A stretch of DNA of 64,000 bases from contig OY744471.1 in assembly GCA_963556145.1 (NCBI GenBank), positions 3,527,590-3,591,589 on the forward strand. Reading direction: 5' to 3'. This stretch comes from Hygrocybe punicea (lineage: Eukaryota > Basidiomycota > Agaricomycetes > Agaricales > Hygrophoraceae). Of the stretch, positions 24,628 to 34,675 are shown in pieces (within the stretch, counting starts at the first letter, position 1; every line of letters begins with the position of its first letter). Position numbers and translations under genes: made by a program. The notes below the pieces were generated by a model, which saw only the letters and a program-made list of their open reading frames with translations, ran no database searches and was not told the origin of the DNA.

Positions 24628-25620
24628 TAGTGTTGCCATAGTTTGGTTCTGAACCTAGCCGAACCTGGTTCAAACCCCGAACCGAACCCAGGGTTCAGTC
24701 TAAGTTCAGCCAAATGCTGAACCGGACCACAGGTTCGGTTCAGGGTTTTGAGGCTGGCCAGATTTCCTGAACGGCTCCAAATCGCATCCAAACCACGAAC
24801 GTGGATATTTTTAAGGTATTTATTTCATTTGTTTTTCGTATTTCTTTACTTACTTTTTTGTGTTAAACGGTATCATGTGACCATTACATGAAGGTTTCTT
24901 CACCAACAACAACAATGCAAGGCCAATGAACGTGACACAATGTCGTGTTCATGGACACAGGTAAGTCTCATCATTTATCTTAACTTTACTAATATTATCT
25001 GTTACAGGAAACTTGACCGCGACCACATCGCGAGCACACCACCACGGCACAAAATGGATCCCAATGCCAACACAATGCCAATGGACGCAGGACAGCCACA
25101 ACACCACCACCACCACCACCACCACCACCAGCGGTGGCAATGGCAATGTCAATGTCAATGTCAACAACGACGATGGCAATGGCAATGGCAACAACGATGA
25201 TGGCAACGGCCAGCAGCAGCAGCAATGCAGCAATGCCGGCAGCAATGGCAGCAGCAGCAGTGCCAGCGCCAGTGCCAGCAGCAGCAACGCCGGCAATGCC
25301 AGGCAGGGACCATGGGACAAGACCTCCCATCCCTCCACATCCCTTGGGGACACTGGAGGGCTCCCCTGCACCCATCTACCTCACGATATGCAGCGCCGTA
25401 TCTATTGATATGTGCCTGCCATTCACGAGGAGAATGGAGCTCATGGGAGCCCACCTTGGTCTGGGTTTCAGACCGTGTCTGAACCCAGACCAAACATGGC
25501 GAGATGGTTCAACGCCATCTGGGTCCAGGTTTGGCCATGCGCCACACCGGACCCAAAGTTCAGTTCGCAGTTCCGCCAAAAAGGGTCAGAACCGGACTGA
25601 ACTGAACTTTGGCAACACTA
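24628..25620. mobile_element. hAT-like non-autonomous element 1, 8-bp target duplication
   Basis: Terminal inverted repeats begin TAGTGTTGCCA on both ends, followed by AGTT(T/C)GGTTC-like sequence. TCCCCACC flanks both sides (24620-24627 and 25621-25628). The outer parts are rich in GAACCGAACC-type motifs. The middle (25080-25310) is CCA/CAG/CAATGG simple sequence that is open in several frames. No transposase is present. The 8-bp duplication and the TAGTG terminus fit the hAT superfamily. Confidence 0.75.
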
Positions 25621-25734
25621 TCCCCACCCTCATCTCATATCACTTGTAACTTGTCCTCCAGCCCCCACCTGTTCTGTTGCTGCTGCTGCTGCTCCCCACC
25701 CCCACGGCTGCTGCTACCATTCCCGGGCCCAGTC

Positions 25735-26075
25735 CCACTGCTGCTGCCATTCCTGGTCCCACTGCTGCTGCTGTTCCCAGTCCCACTGCTGCTGCTGTTC
25801 CCCGTCCCACTGCTGCTGCCGTTCCCCGTCCCACTGCTGCTGCCGTTCCCCGTCCCACTGCTGCTGCCGTTCCCCGTCCCACTGCTGCTGCCGTTCCCCG
25901 TCCCACTGCTGCTGCCGTTCCCCGTCCCACTGCTGCTGCCGTTCCCCGTCCCACTGCTGCTGCCGTTCCCCGTCCCACTGCTGCTGCCGTTCCCCGTCCC
26001 ACTGCTGCTGCCGTTCCCCGTCCCACTGCTGCTGCCGTTCCCCGTCCCACTGCTGTTGCCATTCCCAGTCCCACT
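25735..26075. repeat. 24-bp minisatellite, about 13 units
   Basis: The unit GTTCCCCGTCCCACTGCTGC plus TGCC repeats almost perfectly. It is open in several frames (as PTAAAVPR on one plus-strand frame and LLLPFPVP on another), which is a property of the unit and not evidence of a gene. Diverged units and CTG-rich sequence continue to about 26350. Confidence 0.9.
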
Positions 26076-26679
26076 TATGTTGCTGCTACTGCTGCTGCCC
26101 CTGCTATTGCTGCTGCCACTGCTGTTGCTGCTGCTGCTCCCATTACCACTGTTGCTGTCCCCATTCTTGTCGTTGTCATTCCCATCCCTGCTGTTGCTGC
26201 TGTTCTCAGTCCCAGTCCCGCTGCCACTGTCATTCCCAACCCCGCTGCTGCTGCTGTTCCAGGTCTGCTGCTGCGGCTGCCATTGCTGTCACTTCTGCCA
26301 TTGCCGCTGCTGCTGCCATGGGGGGGTTTGTTGCTGCTGCCACTGCCATTGCTGCCATTGTTCCCCATTTTTTTCTCGGCTGTCGATTCATCCCTGGTAA
26401 CCTCACAAACACCCCACCAATGTCAATTGATGTGAAGGTGCATGGTCGCGAGGTGACTTTGGGCCGTCTACTTCCTCCACATCCTCTTCCTCACTGTCCT
26501 CACCATCTTCGTTGTCCATTGTTCATTGCCTCTGTCCCCATGCCTGTACTCGCTGTCATCCTCATTGTCCTCATCCCCCTTGTACTTATTGTCCTTGCTC
26601 TTGTCAGTAGACCCAGTCGTTTTGGTTAACCCAATCACAGTTAGAGCTGTGATTGGTAGGTACACATAGTGCAGTTATT

Positions 26680-27640
26680 GCTGCAGGGGTAGGTTGACCC
26701 AAATGACAGCTCTTGCTGTGGAAATGTGTTAGGGTAGGTTGACCCAGGTACAGATCTTCCTGGTAAATGGCTGCTGGGTAGGTCAACCTGCTGTCAGCTC
26801 TGCCATGGGGTGGGTTAACCCAGAACAGCTATTGCTGGATATATGGGTTGACCCAGGGCCAGCTGTTCATGGAATGTAGGTTGACCTGGCTTCAGCTGTT
26901 GCTGCAGGACTGGGTTAACCATGGTCCAGCTCTTGTAGTGTTGCCGAAGTTCAGTTCGGTCCGGTTTTTTGCTATTTTTGAAAAACCGGAACCGGAACCG
27001 ATGGTTCGGTTCAGCGAAATGCAAACCCGAACCGGAACCATGTTGAACGGTTTCACGGCGTTCGGTCTGCATTCAAACGTGGTTTGAACCGCGAACCCAC
27101 CTCCAAATACCTCGCGCGGGCCAGACGCGTGTCAATTGACGCGGCTGTCACCCTCACGAGGTAGATGGGGGGGCTCCGTCTGTTTTTGCGAGGTTGGGTT
27201 GGGGCCAGGCACTTCCCATGGGCGTCCGCGCATGCTACCTACCTCGCGAAGAATGGGGACGCGTCAATTGACACGCTCCGTCTGTTTTCGCAAGGTTGGA
27301 TGGGGCCAGGGACTTTCCATGGGCATCCGCGCATGCTGACGACCTCGCGAAGAACGGGGCACGTCAATTGACGCACTCCGTCTGTTTTCGCGAGGTTGGA
27401 TGGGGCTGGGGACTTCCTATGGGCGTCCGCACGTCAATTGATGCGGCTAGGGCGTGTTCATGAGGTGGGTCTTCATCGTCACCTCATCCATTCCCCTCGT
27501 CAGCCGATGTCGTTGGGACTGGATTTGGGGGACGTACCTGGCTGCTGCCGCCGGTGTTGCTCTGCTGCTGCTGCTGCTGCTGCTGTTGCCGTTGCCGCTG
27601 CTGCTGTTGCCGTTGCCGCTGCTGCTGTTGCCATTGCCAT

Positions 27641-27672
<32 letters not shown>

Positions 27673-28460
27673 TTGCGGTCATTTGGCCGTCGTCATCGGG
27701 GTGGTGGTATGTGGTGTTGCCACTGCCGTTGCTGCTGCTGCCGCTGCTGCCATCGATTCACTCCAACTCGGGTTGGAACGCGAGGGAGGTTGTTGGGTGG
27801 AGTTGACCGCGGGTGCCTTCTTTATGCGGTCAAGGTGGGCCACGGGGGGCTGTTCTATGTAATAAAATGTCAGTAAAATATAGTATGAGGCCATTACTTA
27901 CCGTGGTTGTTGAGTAACGTTCAAGTTAGTGTTTCGCGCGAGTATGTTTAAGGTCACATGACCTAAGTTCACGTGACTGCATAGAAAAAAATGTGAAAAA
28001 TTAAGTATCTAAATGAGTATCTACATAGGTAACTATACATTACAGTTCGCGGTTTGAACCACGTTTGAACGCGGTTTGAACCGCATGTCAGTGCCAGAAC
28101 CGCAAACTGAACCAGCGGTTCGGTTCACGGTTCAAACTGGGTTTGGATCAGTTCCGAACCGAACTTCGGCATCACTAAGCTCTTGCTGCAGGATGCGGTT
28201 GACCTGGCTGCAGCTATTGCTGAAGGATCGGGTTGACCAGGTCCCAGCTCTTGCTGCAGCACCAGGTTGACCAGGGTCCAGCTATTGCTGCAGCACTGGG
28301 TTGACCTGGGTCCAGCTTTTGCTGCAGGGTAGGTTGACCTGGTTCCAGCTGTTGCTGCGTGGTAGGTTGACCTGGCTCCAGCTATTGCTGCAGGATCAGG
28401 TTGGCCAGGGTCCAGCTCTTGCCACAGGATCAGGTTGACTGGGGTTCAGCTTATGCTGCA
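26680..28460. repeat. minisatellite of about 41-bp units, split by hAT-like element 2
   Basis: Units built on GGTTGACC and CCAGCTATTGCTGCAGGA run from about 26680 to 26935 and resume from 28178 to 28460. The interruption is precisely the element at 26936-28177. Units are diverged by perhaps 15-25 percent. Confidence 0.75.
26936..28177. mobile_element. hAT-like non-autonomous element 2, 8-bp target duplication
   Basis: Terminal inverted repeats are TAGTG(T/A)TGCCGAAGTTC, shared with element 1. AGCTCTTG flanks both sides (26928-26935 and 28178-28185). Inner DNA holds a tandem repeat of roughly 115 bp (27120-27450) with GTCAATTGAC and CTCCGTCTGTTTTCGC motifs, and a CTG/CCGTTG microsatellite (27555-27680). 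No transposase frame is seen. The target was itself a minisatellite containing AGCTCTTG, so the duplication deserves slightly less weight. Confidence 0.7.
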
Positions 28461-28469
28461 ATCTGGGCC

Positions 28470-30095
28470 CATGTTGGTCCACAGGCTTGAGCCACATATC
28501 ACTCAGCCTATTTGTAGTGCATGTTCACAACATTGACCGTGATCACAACAGCTACAGCCAACATTTATTCATAAAATGTCATATAATGTTATGAAAATGT
28601 GTCAGTCTGTTCATTGCACACATGTCATATAATTTGAAATGCAATTATGCAAAGCACAGGGAATACCAAAATTACAAAATTATTATTTTGAAAATCAACA
28701 ATATCTCACTCTTACCTTTATTCCTTACAGGAGCTACTTATTCCCAAAGAAAATTTATACCACAATCAGACATTACCCCACTTGGAATTTTGTCCCTTTT
28801 TAATTAGCATTACTCCAGTCTCCATTGGAATCAATACATCTACTCACTATTACTGAGAATGGAAAAATCAATTTAATTATTATTTTATCCAAATACATAA
28901 TTAAATACTGGGTGTGGGTGTGGGAGTTGAAGTGGCTGTGGATGTGGGTGCAGGTGTGGGAGGAGGCAGTGGCAGTGGCAGCAGGGAGAGGGTGTGGGAG
29001 AAGGGGAGCAGGGAAGGGAGGAGGGAAGGGCAGCAGGAAGTGGGAGAGGGAGAGGAAGAGGAAGAGGCAGGAGAAGAGGGCGGACAGGTGGGATTTACAT
29101 ACCTGTCGCATTCCCATCGTCTTCGTCTTCATCTTCGGTCCGCCATCCTCCTCCCCATCGTTCCCTTTCCCATCGTCCCTGTCCTCATCATCTCCATCCC
29201 CATTGTTCCCATCGCCATTGTTCCCATTCCCATTCCCATTGTCCTCGTCACCGTCCTCATTGTTGTTGTCCTCTTGTCCTTGTTGTCATTGTCATCTCCG
29301 TCTCCTTCCCCATCGTTGTCCTCATCATCCCCTGGATTGTCATCGTGGTCTCTGTCATCCTCTTAACCCATCTTCGTCCCTGTCATCATCCCCTGGCTGG
29401 CCGTCTGTGTCCTCATGGTCTCTGTTGTTGTCATTGCTGCTGTGGTTGTCTCAGCACTCTGTTCTGGCCAGGCGCATCCTCGTACCCAGCCTCACAGCCT
29501 CGTTTCTGCAATCCTTGCAGTGGCCATTTTCATTGGCTTCCATTCTGTTTGCTGGCATGTTGTGCTCTGCTGTTGGGTGTTCAGATTCACCTGTTTGGTG
29601 TGGGGTAGCTGCACAAAATTAACAATTAGCAAAGAATACAAAAAAGTTACAATCAGAAATTTACCTCGGGTGCTCCTCTGCACCCGTCTCCCGTTGTTGA
29701 CATGTTGTTGAAAACAAAGAGTTGAAGCTTGAACTCGCATGGGAAAGCCAACCGGCAGTTGCTGATTTCCCAAATGGGTTCAAGTTGCCAAACATTGAAG
29801 CTTTTGAATCTTCTGGCATGCATTATGATGCATACCCAAAGTGAGATCCTCAAAAGATGTAAATATAGTATACCTACTCTCATGTCAATTTTTGTATTTT
29901 ATTTGGCCCTGCATCAAGAGCTATTCACAATTTATTCCATTTCCTCTGCCAGAATTGGACCTTTACTGGTGATCCCATAAATAATGACAAAGCCATTTTT
30001 TTTCTTTTGGCTCTTTCCCTTACCTAATTAGGTAGTTTTACTGATATCTGTGCACTATCGTCTGCTCCCTCTATTGTCTCCAACATTGCTTGTGC
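28470..30095. other. simple-sequence and A/T-rich DNA without a recognised gene
   Basis: 28900-29090 is G-rich (GTGGGAG-type runs) and 29130-29440 is CCCATTGTTCCCAT-type simple sequence similar to 26480-26600. Long open frames there reflect composition. No motif or splice structure supports a gene. Confidence 0.45.
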
Positions 30096-30099
30096 TGTA

Positions 30100-31235
30100 A
30101 TGGTGAATCGCCAGATCTCAGCTCAAGTAAAGGAACTTGCTCTAGCTCTCTTGGAAAAGGGTTTCTCGAAATCTGATGTATGCGAAATCTTCCAAGTGTC
30201 TCCTCATAGCTTGTACCACTGGCGAGCCTTGCTTGACAAGTTTGATTCGGTTACTCCTCCACCCTCACCTCTCCGTGGACGACCTCACATCATCAGTCTT
30301 GCCACCATGACAGTAGTTCAACAGCTCTATGAGGCACACCCTGACACATACCGAGATAAACTACAATGGTTTCTTGTGATTCATCACAACATGGCAGTCT
30401 CAATCAGCACACTCAGAGAAAACCTTGAGAAGGCTGGCCTTACCCGGAAACTGTTGCACAAGATTGCCATTGAACATGATGAGGAACTTCGTGCAAATTA
30501 CCGAGCAACTATCCAAAATCTTGCGCATTTCTCTGGGACTTGGATGGAGTTTGTTACTGTCAATGAGACCAGCAAAGATGAATGCTCATTTGCTTGCCAG
30601 TATGGACGTGCCCCCATTGGACAACCTGCTGAAATCTCAGATGTTTTTGTATGGGGCAATCACTACTCTCTCATGGCAGCAATGTCTATTGAAGGCTATC
30701 TGGCGACTCAAGTCAAGAAAGGTTCATTCGATACTCTCTCATTCTTTAGCTTCATTGTTGATGAACTTGTGAGTTTCTTGTTTCTTTTTCGAGCTGTAAG
30801 CACTAATTCAGTGTACAGGTACCTCTTGTGAACCCATATCCCAATAAGCACAGCATTCTTGTGCTTGATAACTGTCAGATCCATCACACTGAAGTTCTCC
30901 GAGAGATTTTGGCTGACAGCGGTAAGTTTGAAACCAGATCTTGCCAATTTCAGTTTTCTAAAACACAGTTCATAGGTATCATGCTTCTATATCTCCCACC
31001 CTATTCGCCTGACCTGAATCCCATTGAGGAGTCCTTCAGTACATGTAAGATATTGATTTTCTCTTTGTCACTACCTGAAAAATCTAGTCTCACAGGGAAA
31101 GCATATATCTGGTGTAATGGTATGACTATCTGTGATGCTGAAGAACTGTATTGGCTCTACTGGATTCATGTGGGTGTATTACAGTGGAGATGGCTGTTGG
31201 ATGGTTTTATCACACACCTTGTTTTTGAAGCCTGA
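30100..31235 (+). CDS. IS630/Tc1-type DDE transposase with three introns
   Basis: Exons 30100-30768, 30819-30921, 30976-31044 and 31096-31235 join in frame to 981 nt (326 aa) through GT-AG introns of 50-54 nt. The N-terminus is a helix-turn-helix (KSDVCEIFQVSPHSLYHW). The catalytic core reads EFVTVNETSKDECSFACQYG, then SILVLDNCQIHHTEVLRE, then YLPPYSPDLNPIEESFSTW. The second Asp and the final Glu are present. The first, normally Asp in VDETSKDE, is Asn (codon AAT), so catalysis is probably lost. The C-terminus after NGMTICDAEEL looks diverged. The family normally inserts at TA; element ends were not identified. Confidence 0.8.
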
Positions 31236-31542
31236 ATTGTATTTCTGCAATAAAAAAACATGTCCATTATCATGCAAATGTGTAGTGATTATGCCTCCCA
31301 AAGTCCACTTTTCACATCAGCAAGGAAGCAATCATGAGTTTCTAAAATCATTCACCAAGTAACCATTGGAGTGGGCAGGGGAGCCCACTCAGGGTGTCAT
31401 GGGGTGAACATCATGGTATGATAAGCTGAGTCTCTACAAACAAGTGTACTCTACTATGTAATCCTACGAACCGTGGGATCCTATCACGTGACCTCCTACT
31501 ACACCATTGCAAAACCTGCATCATCTTTCCAATCTGCCCAAT

Positions 31543-33440
31543 CTAAAGCCTTGATATTTCAGTTGCCTGGGACATAGCTGAGTTTCTCAAGGTGTGTCTT
31601 GTTTTCATCCGAAATGCCATCGTGGTCACAGAATACATCAAGCAGGATGTGAGGTGACCATACTGGAGATGAAGGGAGAGATGGGATGGGTGTTCTGACT
31701 CAGACAGGTGAAGAGGTTGTGCAGAGAGTCGGACTGAGATGAGTTGAGTGAATATATACAAGTTGCTGTTGCTGCTGTTGGGATTGCTGTAATTGCTGTA
31801 AAATGAGAAGCTGTAACATGAGGAAGCAGGGGAAACAGAAGCCAATTGTGATGAAAGCTGTGTGGGGGGTAACTGGTGGATTGTCAGGAACATGTGTCAG
31901 ATTGAGCATTGAGTGTGATGGCATTGGGGCAACTTTCGGCACAACTTTGATGCGAGAATTTGCATCAAAGTGAGAATTATATGGCAGAGATTCTTCTGTA
32001 GCCTCTCCTTTCATCTAAAAAGAATATATCAAGACACCACAAAGAATAAAACAGAATTACCATATTGCATGCCCAGGAAGATAAGTAGTGTATTGCACGG
32101 GTAACCCCCGGGTATTTTTGGCTGTACCCGTACCCGCACCCGTTGTACCCGTGGGTACAATACCCGCGGGTTGTACCCGTCATTTTAAGCCCCAGATCGT
32201 CCAAAACGGTCAAGTATTGAGCTAGATATGCTCAAAATACTCCAATGAGGTATTTTGAGCATATCTAGCTCAATACTTGACCGTTTTGGATGATCCAGGG
32301 CTTAAAAAAAAGCTGGCGGGTCCAGGAATCCGTACCCGTACCCTACCCGTACCCGTACCCGTGGCAAAACCCGCGGGTTTACCCGTACCCGTGCAATACA
32401 CTAAAGATAAGTGGATAGGAGTGAGCTCAAAGTACCAACTATTTTTTTGGTCATGATAGATCCGCTTCTCCAGAAACAGGGGATTGCCCAATAGGGTACC
32501 ACATTTAAAGGCATTCACAAGCTTCTTTGACCACTGCATCAAACTTGACCTAGAAGAATGTTTGTCAGAAGTAACACGAAAGTGCGTGAACTTACCTTCA
32601 AGGGCAGTAAAATCGAATTTTACTGGAGCAGGGGTGGTGGGGTTGTCATTGTCATCAAGCCAAGACTAGATACAGATGAGATCAGCAAGTTTCTGGCAAC
32701 AGAATGAAAAACTCATGCATTCGTCAGGAATTGGTTTCAAGGGGGGCTTTGTAAACAAAATTACCGTCCATTCACTTGGTTTGGACACTGATACCTTATC
32801 GATAATTGACTTGAATCCGATTGCAGAGCTGAGAGGGTGAGGATCTGCATTTTTTGGTTTCTCTGGTTTCCATTGCATTCCTGTCATGACAAGGTTGGGA
32901 TGAGGACATGGGAGTGCAATTGTGACTGCATTGAGATACTCATCAAAGCCGCCAGCTGTAGAAAACTCGAATGGTTCGAGTTCAAGATATGTTGGCTTGG
33001 TGGGAGTCTTCCCCTTCCTGGATAAAGGCAGAGGCTTTTCAACATGAATAATCATCTTGAATGCAATTGGAGATGCAGTGGAGTTGTCTGACACTGTGGC
33101 TTTTGGTGCAGTAACGTTCCTCTTTGGTTTTTTTGCAGAAGGGGTGGCCTCGGTAGCATTGTCGGCCCTCACAGATCCCCACCATTTCAGCTTGGATTTC
33201 TGAATTATCATGTCAGGAGTGTATACCCTGAATTCTAGAGTACTAGATGTTCAAAAAATATAGCATATAGTCATGAAATGCAGTGTACCATCTGCTGCAT
33301 GCCAAGCCGCTGAGACTCCAATGCCCTCTCTATTTATGCTGTTCAAGTTTTCATGATCCATGGGATCCTGATTGTCATCGTTGAGCATGTCTATCTCCTC
33401 TTCATCAGACCCATGCTGCAGGGAGTCGGATCCCATCGAT
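31543..33440 (-). pseudogene. unrecognised gene, probably transposon-associated, interrupted
   Basis: From the right, MGSDSLQHGSDEEEIDMLND runs to WHAADG. A GT-AG intron at about 33240-33290 then joins EFRVYTPDMIIQKSKLKWWG, followed by a basic region (SAKKPKRNVTAPKATV), PTYLELEPFEFSTAGGFDEY and a frame that meets TAG near 32671 before SWLDDNDNPTTPAPVKFDF. Further exons (ALEG, then SSLMQWSKKLVNAFKCGTLL) lead to a MITE at 32086-32403, beyond which a Q-rich segment continues to 31543. I do not recognise the family. The stop and the insert suggest it is broken, although both could lie in introns. Confidence 0.4.
32086..32403. mobile_element. 318-bp palindromic MITE, 8-bp target duplication
   Basis: Ends are TAGTGTATTGCACGGGTA and its reverse complement. 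AAGATAAG flanks both sides (32078-32085 and 32404-32411). Subterminal CCCGTACCCGTA-type repeats lead to a central near-perfect inverted repeat of about 50 bp per arm (around 32200-32310) containing TGAGCTAGATATGCTC. The 8-bp duplication and TAGTG terminus suggest hAT-driven mobility. Confidence 0.85.
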
Positions 33441-33623
33441 AGCGAGCGCAGTTATGTGTTTTACTCAATTAGGTAAGAGGCACTGAAACAAAAAAATTCT
33501 AGCTTTGTCATTATTTATGGGAATGACAGTAATTATATATGACTTTACACCGCCCCATCAGGCTAGGGTTAGGTGTATTATACACATGTACTCTGCACGA
33601 TCCGCTTAACGTACTTTAGGGTA

Positions 33624-34457
33624 CTGTCATCCATGACCATTTGGGATGCCATGACCATTTGGGAAATCTAATAAAATTGAGTTGGCAAAGCAGCAATTGG
33701 TCTTTGACTTTTTGTTAGCTCGATCTACCATATATCAGGTGTATATATCCAAGAGCTTAAGCAATGACAGCTTGTAGATCTTATCCCATGCTCTTATCAG
33801 TTCATCTAGTACCAAAAATATGAATTTTGTTTCAAGTTGTTCACTGCTCAGTGTATATTTCTTGGACAAATTAGGGTACAATACATAACTTCTCATCATG
33901 CCTGCACTTGTGGGGGTGTATTCGGGAGTGGAGAGTCACCTGTTGGGACAGGAGGAGCCTTTTCGTCAATTTTGACTTTGATCACTCAGTCATGTCACGC
34001 TTGGCTAATGGCTTGATTTGGACAGCTCAATTCGGCAAGCAAAAAATTTGACAACCCTCAAGAGTCAAGATAGTGGGCCGTGCAAAATCATCAAGGTACA
34101 TGAAGAGAAAATCAGCTCAACTCAAGAAACCTGGATGCAAAGGGCAATGCACATCTATCAACACGAACTTCCCAATCCAAAATCTCCCTGTAGGATCTGG
34201 AAGATTAGATAACCGGTACATCATACCCAGCGTGATTGGGTCACGTCCCAAATGGCCATGGTTGCACTGATAAGAAGATTTGTCGCTGATCCTGCACGAT
34301 ATGGACCATCCTCAGCCCGATTAGCTACAAAATAGTATGAAATCCAAGTTTAGATACTAAAGACATAATCTGTCTACTAAGTTTTGGTACAATACTGCCA
34401 AATATTTATTCCGAGATCGAATAAGATTTGGCCGTCCCAAATGGTCATGGATGACGG
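33624..34457. mobile_element. 834-bp TA-flanked inverted-repeat element
   Basis: The left end CTGTCATCCATGACCATTT and right end AAATGGTCATGGATGACGG are inverted copies, each bordered by TA (33622-33623, 34458-34459), as expected for a Tc1/mariner-type non-autonomous element. Its short frames match nothing I know. It ends about 220 bp upstream of the Pil1/Lsp1 start codon. Confidence 0.6.
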
Positions 34458-34675
34458 TAAAATCCTAGGATTGCTCACGTACACTACTGAAAAAGGTGGT
34501 AGAACGACAAATGCGCCGGAGCGCCCGGGCGCCCGTGACCGTCGAAGTTGCGCACCTTGGAGAAATCTGCTACAAAATTCATGTTTATTGGGTGAGTACC
34601 GGTACAGCCGAGGCGGTCTCGGAGGCAACCGCACGCTGACGTATATCGGGTGGCTAGAGAACTTGAACTAGCCAT

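Noticed and set aside
25609..26435. Long overlapping open frames of 250 or more codons on both strands over the 24-bp minisatellite
   Set aside because: The repeat unit has no stop in several frames. All frames are open for the same reason and none has splice or homology support.
28825..29622. 265-codon and 204-codon frames in G-rich and CCCATTG-rich DNA
   Set aside because: Composition-driven: several frames are open together and there is no motif.
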